Shown: positions 1 through 8,978, counted from the stretch's first letter. The stretch is 64,000 bases of DNA from Glaciihabitans tibetensis (GCF_003003265.1 NZ_PVTL01000010.1:43311-107310), one strand, 5' to 3'. Numbers and translations: made by a program. Notes: a model not told the origin generated them from the sequence alone.

Positions 1-184
1 CGGCTCGCGGCACCCGTTCGACCAGTTCATCGTCTCGAGGACCCCGGCCGCGCGCTGGGGAACGCCCGAGGACCTGTGCGGCCCCGCGGTGTTTCTCGCG
101 TCGGATGCAAGCAACTTCGTCAACGGCCTCGTGCTCTACGTCGACGGCGGACTACTCGCCTACATCGGCAAGCAGCCCGCGTAA
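1..184 (+). CDS. SDR-family dehydrogenase, C-terminal part (DhuD/KduD-like)
   Basis: The gene begins before the window; about 60 C-terminal residues are visible in the frame starting at base 2. They contain the typical SDR tail: R-W-G-T-P-E-D, then a run ending [12 protein letters not shown] and the strand Y-V-D-G-G. This tail matches gluconate/2-deoxygluconate (KduD-like) dehydrogenases. The next gene is an RpiB-fold isomerase, the partner seen in DhuI/DhuD pathways, so reduction of a 2,5-diketo uronate is a reasonable inference. The catalytic Tyr-x3-Lys lies outside the window, so substrate class rests on context. Confidence 0.8.
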   Translation, partial: GSRHPFDQFIVSRTPAARWGTPEDLCGPAVFLASDASNFVNGLVLYVDGGLLAYIGKQPA

Positions 185-236
185 CGCGCACCCGCACCTC
201 ATCCTTAGCTCCGCCACTTCAACGTTGGACAGGTAA

Positions 237-875
237 ATGAAGATCGCTCTGATAAACGAGAATTCCCAGGCCACCAAAAACGCCGTCATCTACGAGGCGC
301 TCACCCGGGTGACCGACGCGAAGGGATACAAAACCTTCAACTACGGAATGTACGGCACGGAGGGCGAGAGCCAGCTGACCTACGTGCAGAACGGCCTACT
401 CGCCTCGATCCTGCTGGGCTCGAAGGCCGCGGACTTCGTAGTCACGGGGTGCGGCACCGGGATCGGTGCGATGCTTGCGTGCAACAGCTTTCCCGGCGTC
501 GTCTGCGGTTTCGCAGTCGACCCGACGGATGCCTACCTGTTCTCCCAGGTCAACGGGGGAAACGCGATCTCCATCCCGTACGCGAAAGGCTTCGGCTGGG
601 GCGCTGAGCTCAACCTCACGCTCCTGTTCGAGCGTCTGTTCGCCGAACCGATGGGCGGCGGCTATCCGAAAGAGCGCGCCGTCGCGGAACAGCGTAACGC
701 CGGCATCCTCGATGAGATGAAGGCGCTCGTGTACCGCCCCCTCATCGACGTGCTCAAGGAAATCGATCAGGACTTCCTTCGGGAGACCATCGGCACCGAG
801 CACTTCACGGAGTACTTCACCGCGAACGCTGACGAGGGGGAGGTGCGCGACTACATCCTGTCGTCACTCGCCTAA
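237..875 (+). CDS. RpiB/LacAB-fold sugar isomerase, DhuI-like
   Basis: This is a 212-residue protein. It has the RpiB/LacA/LacB signature around residues 65-85 (V-T-G-C-G-T-G-I-G-A, Cys as the likely catalytic base) and a following N-G-G-N-A segment. It is longer than classical RpiB (about 150 residues), with a C-terminal helical extension. That size and architecture match the RpiB-like isomerases (DhuI) that convert 4-deoxy-L-threo-5-hexosulose uronate in unsaturated uronic acid catabolism. The SDR gene 52 bp upstream fits as the next step (DhuD/KduD). The family is clear; the substrate is inferred. It could instead act on another keto-sugar. Confidence 0.75.
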   Translation: MKIALINENSQATKNAVIYEALTRVTDAKGYKTFNYGMYGTEGESQLTYVQNGLLASILLGSKAADFVVTGCGTGIGAMLACNSFPGVVCGFAVDPTDAYLFSQVNGGNAISIPYAKGFGWGAELNLTLLFERLFAEPMGGGYPKERAVAEQRNAGILDEMKALVYRPLIDVLKEIDQDFLRETIGTEHFTEYFTANADEGEVRDYILSSLA

Positions 876-1037
876 TCGGGCGGGCTGCGACGCCAGCCTC
901 ACCTGCCCAAAATTCGGTGCGGTCACCACAGAGCTGTGTGGGCCCGTCATCGAACCCGGCCTTCTTAGTGAGAGCGCATCAAAGTTCACGATCGATCACA
1001 GTAGATCCACTTATATCAAGGAAGATTAGGTCAAGTC

Positions 1038-2375
1038 ATGAGCGGAACCACGACACCGTCATTAGACGCGCAGTCGCCAGCTAAACAAGCATCTTCCCGC
1101 AACCTCAAACGCGCTGCCGCAAGCGGGTGGATTGGGAGCGCGCTGGAGTACTACGACTTCACGTTGTACTCCCAGGCCGCAGCGTTGGTGTTCCCGACGA
1201 TATTTTTCCCCACCGCGAGTCCGGCAGTCGCGATTATCGCGTCGCTGGCGACCTACGGCGTTGGCTATGTCGCTCGCCCCATCGGCGCCATCGTGCTCGG
1301 CAATATGGCCGACCGGCGAGGCCGGAAGCATGTCCTCGTGATCGCCATGATGATGATGGGGTTGGCGACACTGGCAGTCGGGCTTCTGCCGACCTACTCG
1401 CAGGTCGGCGTGCTCGCGCCGATCATGCTCGTGGTGCTCCGGCTGGTCCAGGGGTTCGCAGTCGCGGGTGAGCTCGGCGCATCAAACGCTCTCATTGCCG
1501 AGACGGCCCCAGACGCGAAGCGGGGCTTCTTTGCGAGTTTTAGTGTTCAGGGGTCTCAGATCGGCAGCATTCTCGCCATCGCCCTTCTCCTTCCGCTGGC
1601 ATCCTTTCTTCCCGACGAGGCGTTTCAAAGCTGGGGATGGAGAATTCCGTTCCTCCTGAGCGCGGTCGTCATCATCGCCGGGTACCTCATCCGTCGCCAC
1701 ATCGAGGAGCCCGCCGCCTACCTGAAGCAGTCCGCCCAGGCGAGGGAGTTCAAGACCCCCGCGGTCGAATTGTTCCGACGCTACCCGCGTCTGCTCATGA
1801 TCTGCGTCATCAGCACCCTCGCCAACGTGATTGGCACGGCAACGCTGGTCTTCGGAATTACGTACGGCAAGCAGGAGAGTTACGGGATCGGCTTCACGAC
1901 GAGCGATTTCCTCTGGATAATCCTCATCGTCAACTCAGCTTCCGCCCTGACAATCCCGCTCTTCGGGCGTCTGTCCGACATCTTCGGCAGGAAAGCGCTC
2001 ATGGTCACCGGCGCGCTTGGTGGTGGGCTCATGTCGATCCCGTATCTGTTCGCGGTGCAGGAGAAGAACTTTGCCCTCGTACTCATCTTCGGACTGCTCG
2101 CGATGTCGGTGTTCTTCCAGATGTGGAATGCCTCTTTCGCCACGGCCTACCAGGAGCAGTTCCCGACCCGGCTGCGTGTCACCGGCTTCGCCGTCTCCCA
2201 GAACGTCGGGCTGATGCTCGCCGCATTCGCGCCGGCTGTATTCACCATCATGGCTCCTCCGGGAGCGGACAACATTCCGATGGTGATCGGATTCACTACG
2301 CTGGCCATCGCGGTTGTGGCGGCGGGTGCGGCTCTGTGCTTGCGAAACGGTGCGGGGAAGAGCTTCGAAGAGTAG
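1038..2375 (+). CDS. MFS transporter, metabolite:H+ symporter (MHS) family
   Basis: A 445-residue, 12-helix membrane protein. The N-terminal G-S-A-L-E-Y-Y-D-F-T-L-Y motif is diagnostic of the MHS family (shikimate, alpha-ketoglutarate and betaine symporters). The loop 2-3 motif G-N-M-A-D-R-R-G-R-K is present near residue 90, and the repeat copy G-R-L-S-D-I-F-G-R-K lies near residue 310. Position downstream of the uronate-type SDR/isomerase pair suggests an organic acid or uronate substrate, but the 162-bp gap leaves room for its own promoter. A strong hairpin terminator follows. Confidence 0.88.
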   Translation: MSGTTTPSLDAQSPAKQASSRNLKRAAASGWIGSALEYYDFTLYSQAAALVFPTIFFPTASPAVAIIASLATYGVGYVARPIGAIVLGNMADRRGRKHVLVIAMMMMGLATLAVGLLPTYSQVGVLAPIMLVVLRLVQGFAVAGELGASNALIAETAPDAKRGFFASFSVQGSQIGSILAIALLLPLASFLPDEAFQSWGWRIPFLLSAVVIIAGYLIRRHIEEPAAYLKQSAQAREFKTPAVELFRRYPRLLMICVISTLANVIGTATLVFGITYGKQESYGIGFTTSDFLWIILIVNSASALTIPLFGRLSDIFGRKALMVTGALGGGLMSIPYLFAVQEKNFALVLIFGLLAMSVFFQMWNASFATAYQEQFPTRLRVTGFAVSQNVGLMLAAFAPAVFTIMAPPGADNIPMVIGFTTLAIAVVAAGAALCLRNGAGKSFEE

Positions 2376-2388
2376 AGAGTGCTCTGGC

Positions 2389-2444
2389 AGATGCCGGCTC
2401 CACGATGACTTCTCCGTCAGCGTGTTGCCGGCATCTTTCTTTTC
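2389..2444 (+). terminator. Rho-independent terminator after the MHS transporter
   Basis: AGATGCCGGC (2389-2398) pairs perfectly with GCCGGCATCT (2427-2436) across a 28-nt loop, followed directly by a T-rich run TTTCTTTTC. It lies 14 bp past the stop codon. Confidence 0.75.
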
Positions 2445-2452
2445 GCTGCCTG

Positions 2453-2516
2453 CAACTGCACTGTGCTTCAACTGCACCGCACTTGAACTGCACTGCTCTA
2501 CAACTGCGCTACACCG
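2453..2516. repeat. Four 16-bp tandem repeats
   Basis: Imperfect units beginning CAACTGCACTG or GAACTGCACTG start at 2453, 2469, 2485 and 2501, exactly 16 bp apart. They lie between the terminator and the promoter of the next gene. Function unknown. Confidence 0.8.
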
Positions 2517-2542
2517 TTTTTTGGGGGAGCGCTTGACACCGC

Positions 2543-2583
2543 TTGGCTAATCTCAGTAGTTTGAAGCTATACACATTAGCCAA
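2543..2583. promoter_or_regulatory. 9-bp inverted repeat around the alpha/beta hydrolase promoter
   Basis: TTGGCTAAT (2543-2551) and ATTAGCCAA (2575-2583) form a perfect 9-bp inverted repeat with a 23-bp spacer. A TTGACA hexamer (2533-2538) lies just upstream and TATACA (2568-2573) lies inside the spacer. The arrangement looks like an operator over the promoter, 12 bp before the start codon at 2595. No regulator gene is adjacent. Confidence 0.55.
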
Positions 2584-2594
2584 CGGAGGAAATC

Positions 2595-3449
2595 ATGCTC
2601 GAACAACTGACCACCGCAGACGGAACCATCGCCTTCGACCTCAGTGGCAGCGGTCCGCTCGTCATCCTCGCCCACGGCATGGGCGACAGTCGGCACTCGT
2701 ACCGTTTCATCGTCCCCGAGCTGGTAGCCGCGGGTTATCGAGTAGCCAACGTCGACATCCGAGGATGCGGTGACTCGACGGTCGACTGGAAGAGCTACGA
2801 GCGCACGGACATCGCCGGTGACCTCGTCGCGGTCGCGCGGCACTTGGGTGGACCTGCCGTCATCGTGGGGCAGTCAATCAGCGGCGGCGCAGCCACCATT
2901 GCCGCCGCGACCGCTCCGGACGTCATTGTGGGCATCGTCGAGCTCGCGCCGTTCACCCGCAAGCAGTCCGTCGATATCGGCGGGCTGATCCGCAATAAAT
3001 ACCACCGCGCCGGCACGCTCCAGCTCGCCCAGGTCATGATGACCGGAAGCCTCACAGGCTGGTTGTCTTATTTGGATGCCGCGATCCCGACCAAGCCCGC
3101 TGACTGGGCCCAGGAACGCAACCGAATCGAGGTGACGCTGAGCCAGCCCGAACGGAGGGCGGTACTGAAGGCCATGACCCGCACGTCCCCGACGGACGCC
3201 GGCGCACAGCTCGCCAACGTGCGCTGCCGCGTGCTCATCATCGAAGGCAGCGCCGACCCGGACTGGGCCGATCCTCGCGCTGAGGGCCTGCGAATCCTCG
3301 CGGATCTGCCCAGCGGACTGGGCGAACTCGCCGTCATCGACGGCGCCGGCCACTATCCGCACGCGGAGACCCCCGCGGATGTTCTCGCCCTGCTGCTGCC
3401 GTTCCTGAACAAAACTCTCACGCCCACAAGCTCCCCCACGAATGCCTAG
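2595..3449 (+). CDS. Alpha/beta-fold hydrolase
   Basis: A 284-residue cytosolic hydrolase. The oxyanion segment is H-G-M-G-D near residue 28, the nucleophile elbow is G-Q-S-I-S-G-G near residue 95, and a late D-P-D-W and G-A-G-H-Y-P-H provide the acid and His. A GGAGG-type ribosome site (AACGGAGGAAATC) precedes the ATG. The closest general class is small-ester, epoxide or haloperoxidase-like hydrolases; the substrate cannot be told. The stop codon overlaps the next start (ATGCCTAG), so the two genes are translationally coupled. A palindromic operator candidate sits upstream. Confidence 0.85.
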   Translation: MLEQLTTADGTIAFDLSGSGPLVILAHGMGDSRHSYRFIVPELVAAGYRVANVDIRGCGDSTVDWKSYERTDIAGDLVAVARHLGGPAVIVGQSISGGAATIAAATAPDVIVGIVELAPFTRKQSVDIGGLIRNKYHRAGTLQLAQVMMTGSLTGWLSYLDAAIPTKPADWAQERNRIEVTLSQPERRAVLKAMTRTSPTDAGAQLANVRCRVLIIEGSADPDWADPRAEGLRILADLPSGLGELAVIDGAGHYPHAETPADVLALLLPFLNKTLTPTSSPTNA

Positions 3450-3825
3450 AGCAGGTCTGAAGCCACCCGGTCACGATCCCGTGCGCGGCGGGTTGCGTGC
3501 ACTCGCCGAACTGATTGCCTGGATCGCCGCCCCGATTGCGCTGTGGCCACACTCGATCCCTCTGGCCATCGCTGCGGTCCTGTTCCTCATCCTCCCGCCC
3601 GCCATTTTTGTAACTCCCGGCGACCGCCCCGGCGGCGACGGTCCCATCACAGCCCCTGGCATCATCACAATCCTTTCGGTTGTTGCGCACCTTGTCACCG
3701 CGACTGTCGCCGCCTGGCTGCTGTGGCCCTGGTGGATCGCGGTTCTGGTCACCGCACTGTGCCTCGTGGTGGTCTTCACCGAGCAACCGCGATGGAAAGC
3801 TCTCCTCAACTACCGCCCTCGTTGA
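3442..3825 (+). CDS. Small integral membrane protein (DUF2568-like)
   Basis: A 127-residue protein with about four hydrophobic helices: an A-L-A-E-L-I-A-W helix, two helices in the middle, and a W-L-L-W-P-W-W-I-A-V-L-V segment near the end. It ends in a basic tail (E-Q-P-R-W-K-A). The layout resembles small actinobacterial DUF2568-type membrane proteins, but that match is from memory. It overlaps the upstream hydrolase by 8 bp, so they share an operon. Function unknown. Confidence 0.7.
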   Translation: MPRAGLKPPGHDPVRGGLRALAELIAWIAAPIALWPHSIPLAIAAVLFLILPPAIFVTPGDRPGGDGPITAPGIITILSVVAHLVTATVAAWLLWPWWIAVLVTALCLVVVFTEQPRWKALLNYRPR

Positions 3826-4010
3826 CTACAAACGATGCCGGTACCGACAGGTGACTTTGCGCCGATGCCCGTTGGCCGTCCTATGGGTCCGGACCGACCA
3901 CGGCAGACCCGGTCGCGCGAAGGGTGCCCTGTCAGTACGCCTCACCACAGAGACTCCCACGCAGGTGAAAACAACGGTGTCATTGATACACACTTTCGAA
4001 AGGATTCACT

Positions 4011-5054
4011 ATGAAGGCCACCATCATGTACGGCGCCGGCGACGTCCGCGTCGAGACCGTTGCCGACCCGACCATCCAGCAGCCCACCGACGCCATCGTG
4101 CGCACCGTTCTCACCTGCGTCTGCGGATCCGACCTGCACCCGTACCACTCGATGCCCCCCACCGAACACGGCCAGAGCATGGGCCACGAGCTCCTCGGCG
4201 TGGTCGAGGAGATCGGCTCCGCCGTGACAACGGTGAAGAAGGGGGATCTGGTCATTGTGCCCTTCGCTTTCTCCGACAACACCTGCCTGATCTGCAAAGA
4301 CGGTTTTCAAACCGCGTGCCCGCACGGCGGTTTTTTTGCAACCCCCGACACCGCGGGCCTGCAGGCCGAGCTCGCGCGCGTGCCGATGGCCGATGGCAGC
4401 CTCGTTGTTGTGCCCGGCGTTGCCGAGAACGACGCGGACCTCCTTCCGAGCCTTTTGACGCTATCGGACGTGTATCTCACCGGCTACCACGCCGCACACA
4501 TGGCCCGCATCCAGGCAGGCCAGACCGTCACCGTGATTGGTGATGGCGCAGTCGGTCTCTCCGCGGTGCTCGCCGCTAAACAACTCGGCGCCGAACGCAT
4601 CATCTTGATGGGCCGCCACACCGCACGAACCGACCTCGGACGCCGCTGGGGCGCCACGGACGTTGTCGCCGAACGCGGCGAGGAAGGCATCAGCAAAGTT
4701 CTGGACCTGACGAACGGTTCCGGATCGCATGTCGTGCTCGAAGCGGTCGGGCTCATGCCCGCCTACGAGCAATCGTTCAAGGTCGTGCGTGCTGGCGGCG
4801 TTATCTCCCGCGTTGGCGTGCCCCAGTACGAGGAAGCACCTATCGGCTTTATGTCGCTGTTCGGCAAAAACATCACCCTGACCGGCGGACCAGCCCCCGT
4901 GCGGGCCTACATCGAACAGGCCATCCCGCTGGTGCTCGACGGCACGATTGAGCCCGGCAAGGTCTTCGACCGTACTGTCTCGATCGATGACGTGCCAGCG
5001 GGTTACGCCGCGATGGACGCACGCGAGGCGCTGAAGGTTCTCGTCACCGTCTGA
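4011..5054 (+). CDS. Zinc-dependent alcohol dehydrogenase (MDR family)
   Basis: A 347-residue medium-chain dehydrogenase. The catalytic zinc ligands are Cys in the segment C-V-C-G-S-D-L-H near residue 38 and the G-H-E motif near residue 57. A structural-zinc-like cysteine set (C-L-I-C, then C further on) follows near residue 90. The Rossmann motif V-I-G-D-G-A-V-G-L lies near residue 175. The GAAAGGATT ribosome site precedes the ATG. The set resembles Zn dehydrogenases acting on small alcohols, sugars or threonine; substrate not determined. A hairpin follows the gene. Confidence 0.88.
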   Translation: MKATIMYGAGDVRVETVADPTIQQPTDAIVRTVLTCVCGSDLHPYHSMPPTEHGQSMGHELLGVVEEIGSAVTTVKKGDLVIVPFAFSDNTCLICKDGFQTACPHGGFFATPDTAGLQAELARVPMADGSLVVVPGVAENDADLLPSLLTLSDVYLTGYHAAHMARIQAGQTVTVIGDGAVGLSAVLAAKQLGAERIILMGRHTARTDLGRRWGATDVVAERGEEGISKVLDLTNGSGSHVVLEAVGLMPAYEQSFKVVRAGGVISRVGVPQYEEAPIGFMSLFGKNITLTGGPAPVRAYIEQAIPLVLDGTIEPGKVFDRTVSIDDVPAGYAAMDAREALKVLVTV

Positions 5055-5068
5055 TCCGCAGCATAGGG

Positions 5069-5101
5069 GAGGGCTGCCACGCTGTGACGTGCGCAGCCCT
5101 C
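5069..5101 (+). terminator. Hairpin downstream of the alcohol dehydrogenase
   Basis: GAGGGCTGC (5069-5077) pairs perfectly with GCAGCCCTC (5093-5101), a 9-bp stem with a 15-nt loop, 15 bp after the stop codon. There is no U-tract, so termination efficiency is uncertain. Confidence 0.55.
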
Positions 5102-5264
5102 TGACGACTACCCCGTCGACGTAGTCGAGCTGCCCCTCGCGACAGAAAACGCGACAGAAAAGGGCGACGGCGATGATCACAGCCGATAAACACACGCGGC
5201 CGTTACCGTGAAGTCGTTGCTCGGCGTAGTCGCCGTGCACTCAATTTCTAGTGATCGGTAGTCC

Positions 5265-5852
5265 ATGCACAAGTCACGCTTTGTCCTTTTCGCCGCTGGC
5301 GTCATCGCTGGCACGCTCCTGCTCGCCGGCTGCTCAGCAGGAACAAACTCATCGTCAGAGACCTCTCCGGCGCCAAGCGCTACCGCTGACCAGCTCAGCC
5401 CGTTCAACGACTCCGATGTCGCCTTCGCCATGGGTATGGTCGAGCACCACGAGCAAGCCATCGTCATGGCGGATGCGGTGCTCGACAAAGACAACATCGA
5501 CCCTCGCGTCACTGAGCTCGCCCAGAACATCACAGATGCCCAAGGCCCAGAAATTGATCTCATGAACGACTGGATCGCCAGCTGGGATGTGGAGAAAGAC
5601 GACATGTCTGACATGGACCATGGCATGGCGATGACCGACGACGACATGACGGCTCTCGAAGAGGCCACCGGTGCCGACGCGAGCGAGCTGTTCCTCACCC
5701 AGATGACGGAGCACCACAACGGTGCCATCGAGATGGCGCAGACCGAACTCGACGCCGGAGAGAACCCCGACGCTCTGGCCTTGGCGCAGCAGATCATCGA
5801 TGCGCAGACAGCCGAGATTGCCACCATGAAAGCGCTGAACGCCGAACTCTAA
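5265..5852 (+). CDS. DUF305 lipoprotein
   Basis: A 195-residue exported protein. A basic start and hydrophobic segment end in a lipobox (L-L-A-G-C, Cys near residue 23). The mature part carries two DUF305 halves, each with an M-x2-H-H-E/N-x-A/G-I motif: V-E-H-H-E-Q-A-I near residue 60 and T-E-H-H-N-G-A-I near residue 150. A Met/His/Asp-rich stretch (D-D-M-S-D-M-D-H-G-M-A-M) lies between them. DUF305 proteins are ferritin-like four-helix proteins, often next to copper systems, so metal binding is plausible. It converges on and overlaps the glucosidase gene by 4 bp. Confidence 0.9.
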   Translation: MHKSRFVLFAAGVIAGTLLLAGCSAGTNSSSETSPAPSATADQLSPFNDSDVAFAMGMVEHHEQAIVMADAVLDKDNIDPRVTELAQNITDAQGPEIDLMNDWIASWDVEKDDMSDMDHGMAMTDDDMTALEEATGADASELFLTQMTEHHNGAIEMAQTELDAGENPDALALAQQIIDAQTAEIATMKALNAEL

Positions 5853-8635
5853 GCGGCCCCGGTGCGGGTGCGCGCCGCTCTCGATGCGGCGGGGGACGCG
5901 GAACCCGACCTAGACATGGCGGCCGCGAGATCATCCTCGTTTCCGAACAACTGCATCATCCGGGCCACCAAAGCGGTCCATCCGGTCTGATGGCTCGCAC
6001 CGAGGCCGGCGCCGTTGTCGCCGTGGAAGTACTCGTAGAACGGGATCAGGTCGTTCCAGTGCGGATCCTGCTGGAAGACCTCCGTGCCGCCAAAAACGGG
6101 GCGGATTCCGTCCTCGTCCCGCAGGAGTATGCCCATCAGGCGCTCGGAGAGACGCATCGCGACATCCCGGAGCGCTACTTCATCGCCCGATCCGGTGGGG
6201 TACTCGATCGTGAACTCGTCGCCGTAATACGAGGCATAGTGCAGCAGGCCACGGATGAGCAGAAAGTTCATCGGCAACCAGATGGGGCCGCGCCAATTCG
6301 AGTTGCCGCCGAACATGCCCGTGTTCGACTCCGCGGGGAGATAGTCCACCCGATACTCCGCGCCCGCGACATCCACCACAAATGGATTGTCGCGGTGATA
6401 AGCGGACACTGAACGGATGCCGTGCTTGCCCAGGAATTCGGCCTCGTCGAGCATCCGCGCGAGCAGCCGACGCAGCTTGGCCTCGTCCAATAGCGAGAGC
6501 AGCCGTCGATCCCCGATCCCTGGCGCCGCCAGCGCCGGGAACCGCGCGGCCAGCTGGGGCCGGTGCGTTCGCAACCATTGCACCCGCGCCATGAATTCGG
6601 GCAGTTGGCGGACATCCTCCGGGCGCAATACCACGCAGGCCGCGAGGGGGAGTAGGCCGACGAGCGACCGGACCTTCAACCGTGTCGTGCGCCCGTCGGG
6701 GGCCGCGAGAACGTCATAGAAGAAGCCGTCTTCGTCATCCCAGAGGCTGCCCTCGGGGTCATCGGGGTCGTCCATCGCTGAGGCGATCCAGAGGTACTGC
6801 TCCAGAAACTTGCTGGCCATCGACTGGTACGACGGGTCGTGCCGCGCCAATTCGAGGGCGATCTCGAGCATCTCGAGAGTGTAGAACGCCATCCACGCGG
6901 TGCCGTCGGCTTGTTCGAGGTGGCCACCGGTGGGCAGCGGCGCGCTCCGATCGAATACCCCGATGTTGTCGAGGCCGAGGAATCCACCACCGAAAATGTT
7001 GTGCCCGTCGGGGTCTTTGCGGTTCACCCACCAGGTGTAGTTGAGCGTGAGCTTGTGGAACGCTTCCTCGAGGAAGCGGACGTCGCAGTCGCCTCGCGAT
7101 TCCTTCTCGGCCTCGAAGATCCGCATCACCGCCCAGGCGTGGACCGGAGGGTTCACGTCGCTGAAGTTCCATTCGTAGGCGGGCATTTGACCATTCGGAT
7201 GCAGGTATCTCTCGTCGAGCATCAGCGCGAGCTGCCCCTTGGCGAAGTCCACATCGACGACCGCCAACGAGACCGCGTGGAAGGCGAGGTCCCACGCGGC
7301 GTACCACGGGTACTCCCACTTATCGGGCATGGAGACGATGTCTTCGTTGACCATGTGGAACCATGCGGCGTTGCGCAGATTGGATTTGCGCTGGGCCGCC
7401 CGGTTCGAGACGCCGTGGCCGCCGAGCCACTTCGTGACGTCATAGGCGTAGAACTGCTTCGACCACAGCAACCCTGCCAGCGCCTGACGCATGACCAGCG
7501 TGGCATCGTCGCTGAGCGATTCCGGGATCACGTCGGCGTAAAACGCGTCAGCCTCGTCACGGCGTTTCGCGAGGGCCTTCGCGAACTTCGTGCCGAACGG
7601 CCCGGCCTTTGCGCCAAACGAAGCCGGATCGAGGTCGGTGAGACGCAGCTCGAAGCGTTTCGTTGCCCCTGCTGCCAGCTCGACGTCAAAGCGCACCGCT
7701 GCCTTTGTGCCCGGGCCCGTCGGATGGACCGCTCCGCTGCGGCCGTGCACGACGGCTTCCCCGATGCCGTCCTTGACGTATCGTGTCGGGTTGGGCTCGC
7801 CGAACAGCCGCTCCGTGTTTGTTTCGTTGTCACAGAACAGCGTCTGTGGGTTCTGCGCCGCGTACAAGAAGCGCGGTCCCAACTCGGCGTGGTCGGCACG
7901 CACGACGGTCGCATCCCCGCGGTCGGGCACGCGCTCTATGGACGGTCGCGGCCCCGTGCCGTCGCTCCACGTGTTTCGGAACCAGAGAGTCGGCAGGAGC
8001 ACGAGATTACCCGGTTCAGCGCCCCGATTGGTGACCTCGATGGAGATCAGGATGTCGTCCGGTGCGCCTTTCGCGTACTCGACGGTGACGTCGAAGTAGC
8101 GGTCGTCGTCGAACACGCCGGTGTCGATCAGCTCGTACTCGAAGTCGGCGCGCCCGCGCTGCGCATTGGTGGCCACCAAGTCGCCGTAGGGGTAGGCCAT
8201 GTGCGGGTACTTGTACTGGTACCGCATGTACGAATGCGTGGGTGTGCTGTCGAGGTAGAAGTAGTACTCCTTGACGTCCTCTCCGTGGTTGCCCTCTGCG
8301 TTCGTCAGCCCGAACAGTCGCTCCTTCAGGATCGGGTCTGCGCCGTTCCAGAGGGCCAGCGCGAAGCACAGTTGCTGCTTGCTGTCGGAGATGCCCGCCA
8401 GGCCGTCTTCGCCCCACCGGTATGCCCTCGAGCGCGCGTGATCGTGCGGAAAGTAGTCCCACGCGTTGCCATCCTGGCTGTAATCCTCCCTAACCGTGCC
8501 CCACTGGCGTTCGCTGAGATAGGGCCCCCAGTGCAGCCAGGGCACGCCATCGCGTTGCTCGGCAAGACGCCCGGCCTCGGCGCGAACGCTGCCCTCGCTC
8601 TCCTTGGCGTCTGCGCCTGCATTCTGCTGTCCCAT
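5849..8635 (-). CDS. MGH1-like / GH63-family glucosidase
   Basis: A 928-residue cytosolic protein without a signal peptide. The start is the ATG at 8635, preceded by GGGAGG; longer in-frame openings upstream lack a ribosome site. The N-terminal half has W-L-H-W-G-P-Y-L-S-E-R-Q-W-G-T-V-R-E and is a beta-sandwich type region. The C-terminal half has (alpha/alpha)6-barrel motifs: W-E-Y-P-W-Y-A-A-W-D-L-A-F-H, G-G-G-F-L-G-L-D-N-I, and N-W-R-G-P-I-W near the end. These match large MGH1-like glycosidases usually annotated as glucosidase in Actinobacteria. An intracellular oligosaccharide or glucosylglycerate-type substrate is likely. Confidence 0.85.
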   Translation of the reverse strand: MGQQNAGADAKESEGSVRAEAGRLAEQRDGVPWLHWGPYLSERQWGTVREDYSQDGNAWDYFPHDHARSRAYRWGEDGLAGISDSKQQLCFALALWNGADPILKERLFGLTNAEGNHGEDVKEYYFYLDSTPTHSYMRYQYKYPHMAYPYGDLVATNAQRGRADFEYELIDTGVFDDDRYFDVTVEYAKGAPDDILISIEVTNRGAEPGNLVLLPTLWFRNTWSDGTGPRPSIERVPDRGDATVVRADHAELGPRFLYAAQNPQTLFCDNETNTERLFGEPNPTRYVKDGIGEAVVHGRSGAVHPTGPGTKAAVRFDVELAAGATKRFELRLTDLDPASFGAKAGPFGTKFAKALAKRRDEADAFYADVIPESLSDDATLVMRQALAGLLWSKQFYAYDVTKWLGGHGVSNRAAQRKSNLRNAAWFHMVNEDIVSMPDKWEYPWYAAWDLAFHAVSLAVVDVDFAKGQLALMLDERYLHPNGQMPAYEWNFSDVNPPVHAWAVMRIFEAEKESRGDCDVRFLEEAFHKLTLNYTWWVNRKDPDGHNIFGGGFLGLDNIGVFDRSAPLPTGGHLEQADGTAWMAFYTLEMLEIALELARHDPSYQSMASKFLEQYLWIASAMDDPDDPEGSLWDDEDGFFYDVLAAPDGRTTRLKVRSLVGLLPLAACVVLRPEDVRQLPEFMARVQWLRTHRPQLAARFPALAAPGIGDRRLLSLLDEAKLRRLLARMLDEAEFLGKHGIRSVSAYHRDNPFVVDVAGAEYRVDYLPAESNTGMFGGNSNWRGPIWLPMNFLLIRGLLHYASYYGDEFTIEYPTGSGDEVALRDVAMRLSERLMGILLRDEDGIRPVFGGTEVFQQDPHWNDLIPFYEYFHGDNGAGLGASHQTGWTALVARMMQLFGNEDDLAAAMSRSGSASPAASRAARTRTGAA

Positions 8636-8786
8636 GGAAGCCTCCCTCACGGTCGCGTCTCGACCATTTCTCCGCTCTCGACGGTGCACTACAACGCGTG
8701 AGGGCCACGTCACCCGGTTGAGGTGATCCGGGCTCCTGTCTGCAAAGCGGCATACGCTGTGGATGTCGCCGACCAAAGGATTTGCC

Positions 8787-8957
8787 GTGGCATCCCACAA
8801 CGAAAATCAGTCTCAGAACCACGTTCCCCAGCCAGACGAGCCGTCCATACCGGAGCTTGAGGTCGACGAGACCATCGCGCCGCGTCCGGAGGAAGAGATC
8901 GCCGACGTCCTGCGTGCGAAACCAGACGTCGACGATCACAGCCAGCATCGCGATTGA
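8787..8957 (+). CDS. Small acidic hypothetical protein
   Basis: A 56-residue protein from a GTG start with a well-placed AAAGGA 6 bp upstream; an in-frame ATG 24 bp earlier has no such site. It is strongly acidic and hydrophilic (E-L-E-V-D-E-T-I-A-P-R-P-E-E-E), with no membrane segment, cysteine or recognised domain. It is divergent from the glucosidase gene. Real translation is suggested by the ribosome site and amino-acid composition only. Confidence 0.5.
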   Translation: MASHNENQSQNHVPQPDEPSIPELEVDETIAPRPEEEIADVLRAKPDVDDHSQHRD

Positions 8958-8978
8958 TGTGACGAGCGGGTGACGTGA

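Noticed and set aside
6839..8701. A 620-codon open frame on the plus strand opposite the large glucosidase gene
   Set aside because: It has no ribosome site or recognisable domain. The minus-strand gene has clear glycosidase motifs, so this is a high-GC antisense shadow.
8636..8800. A 55-codon N-terminal extension of the glucosidase
   Set aside because: The extension is low-quality sequence and the GGGAGG site fits the internal ATG at 8635.
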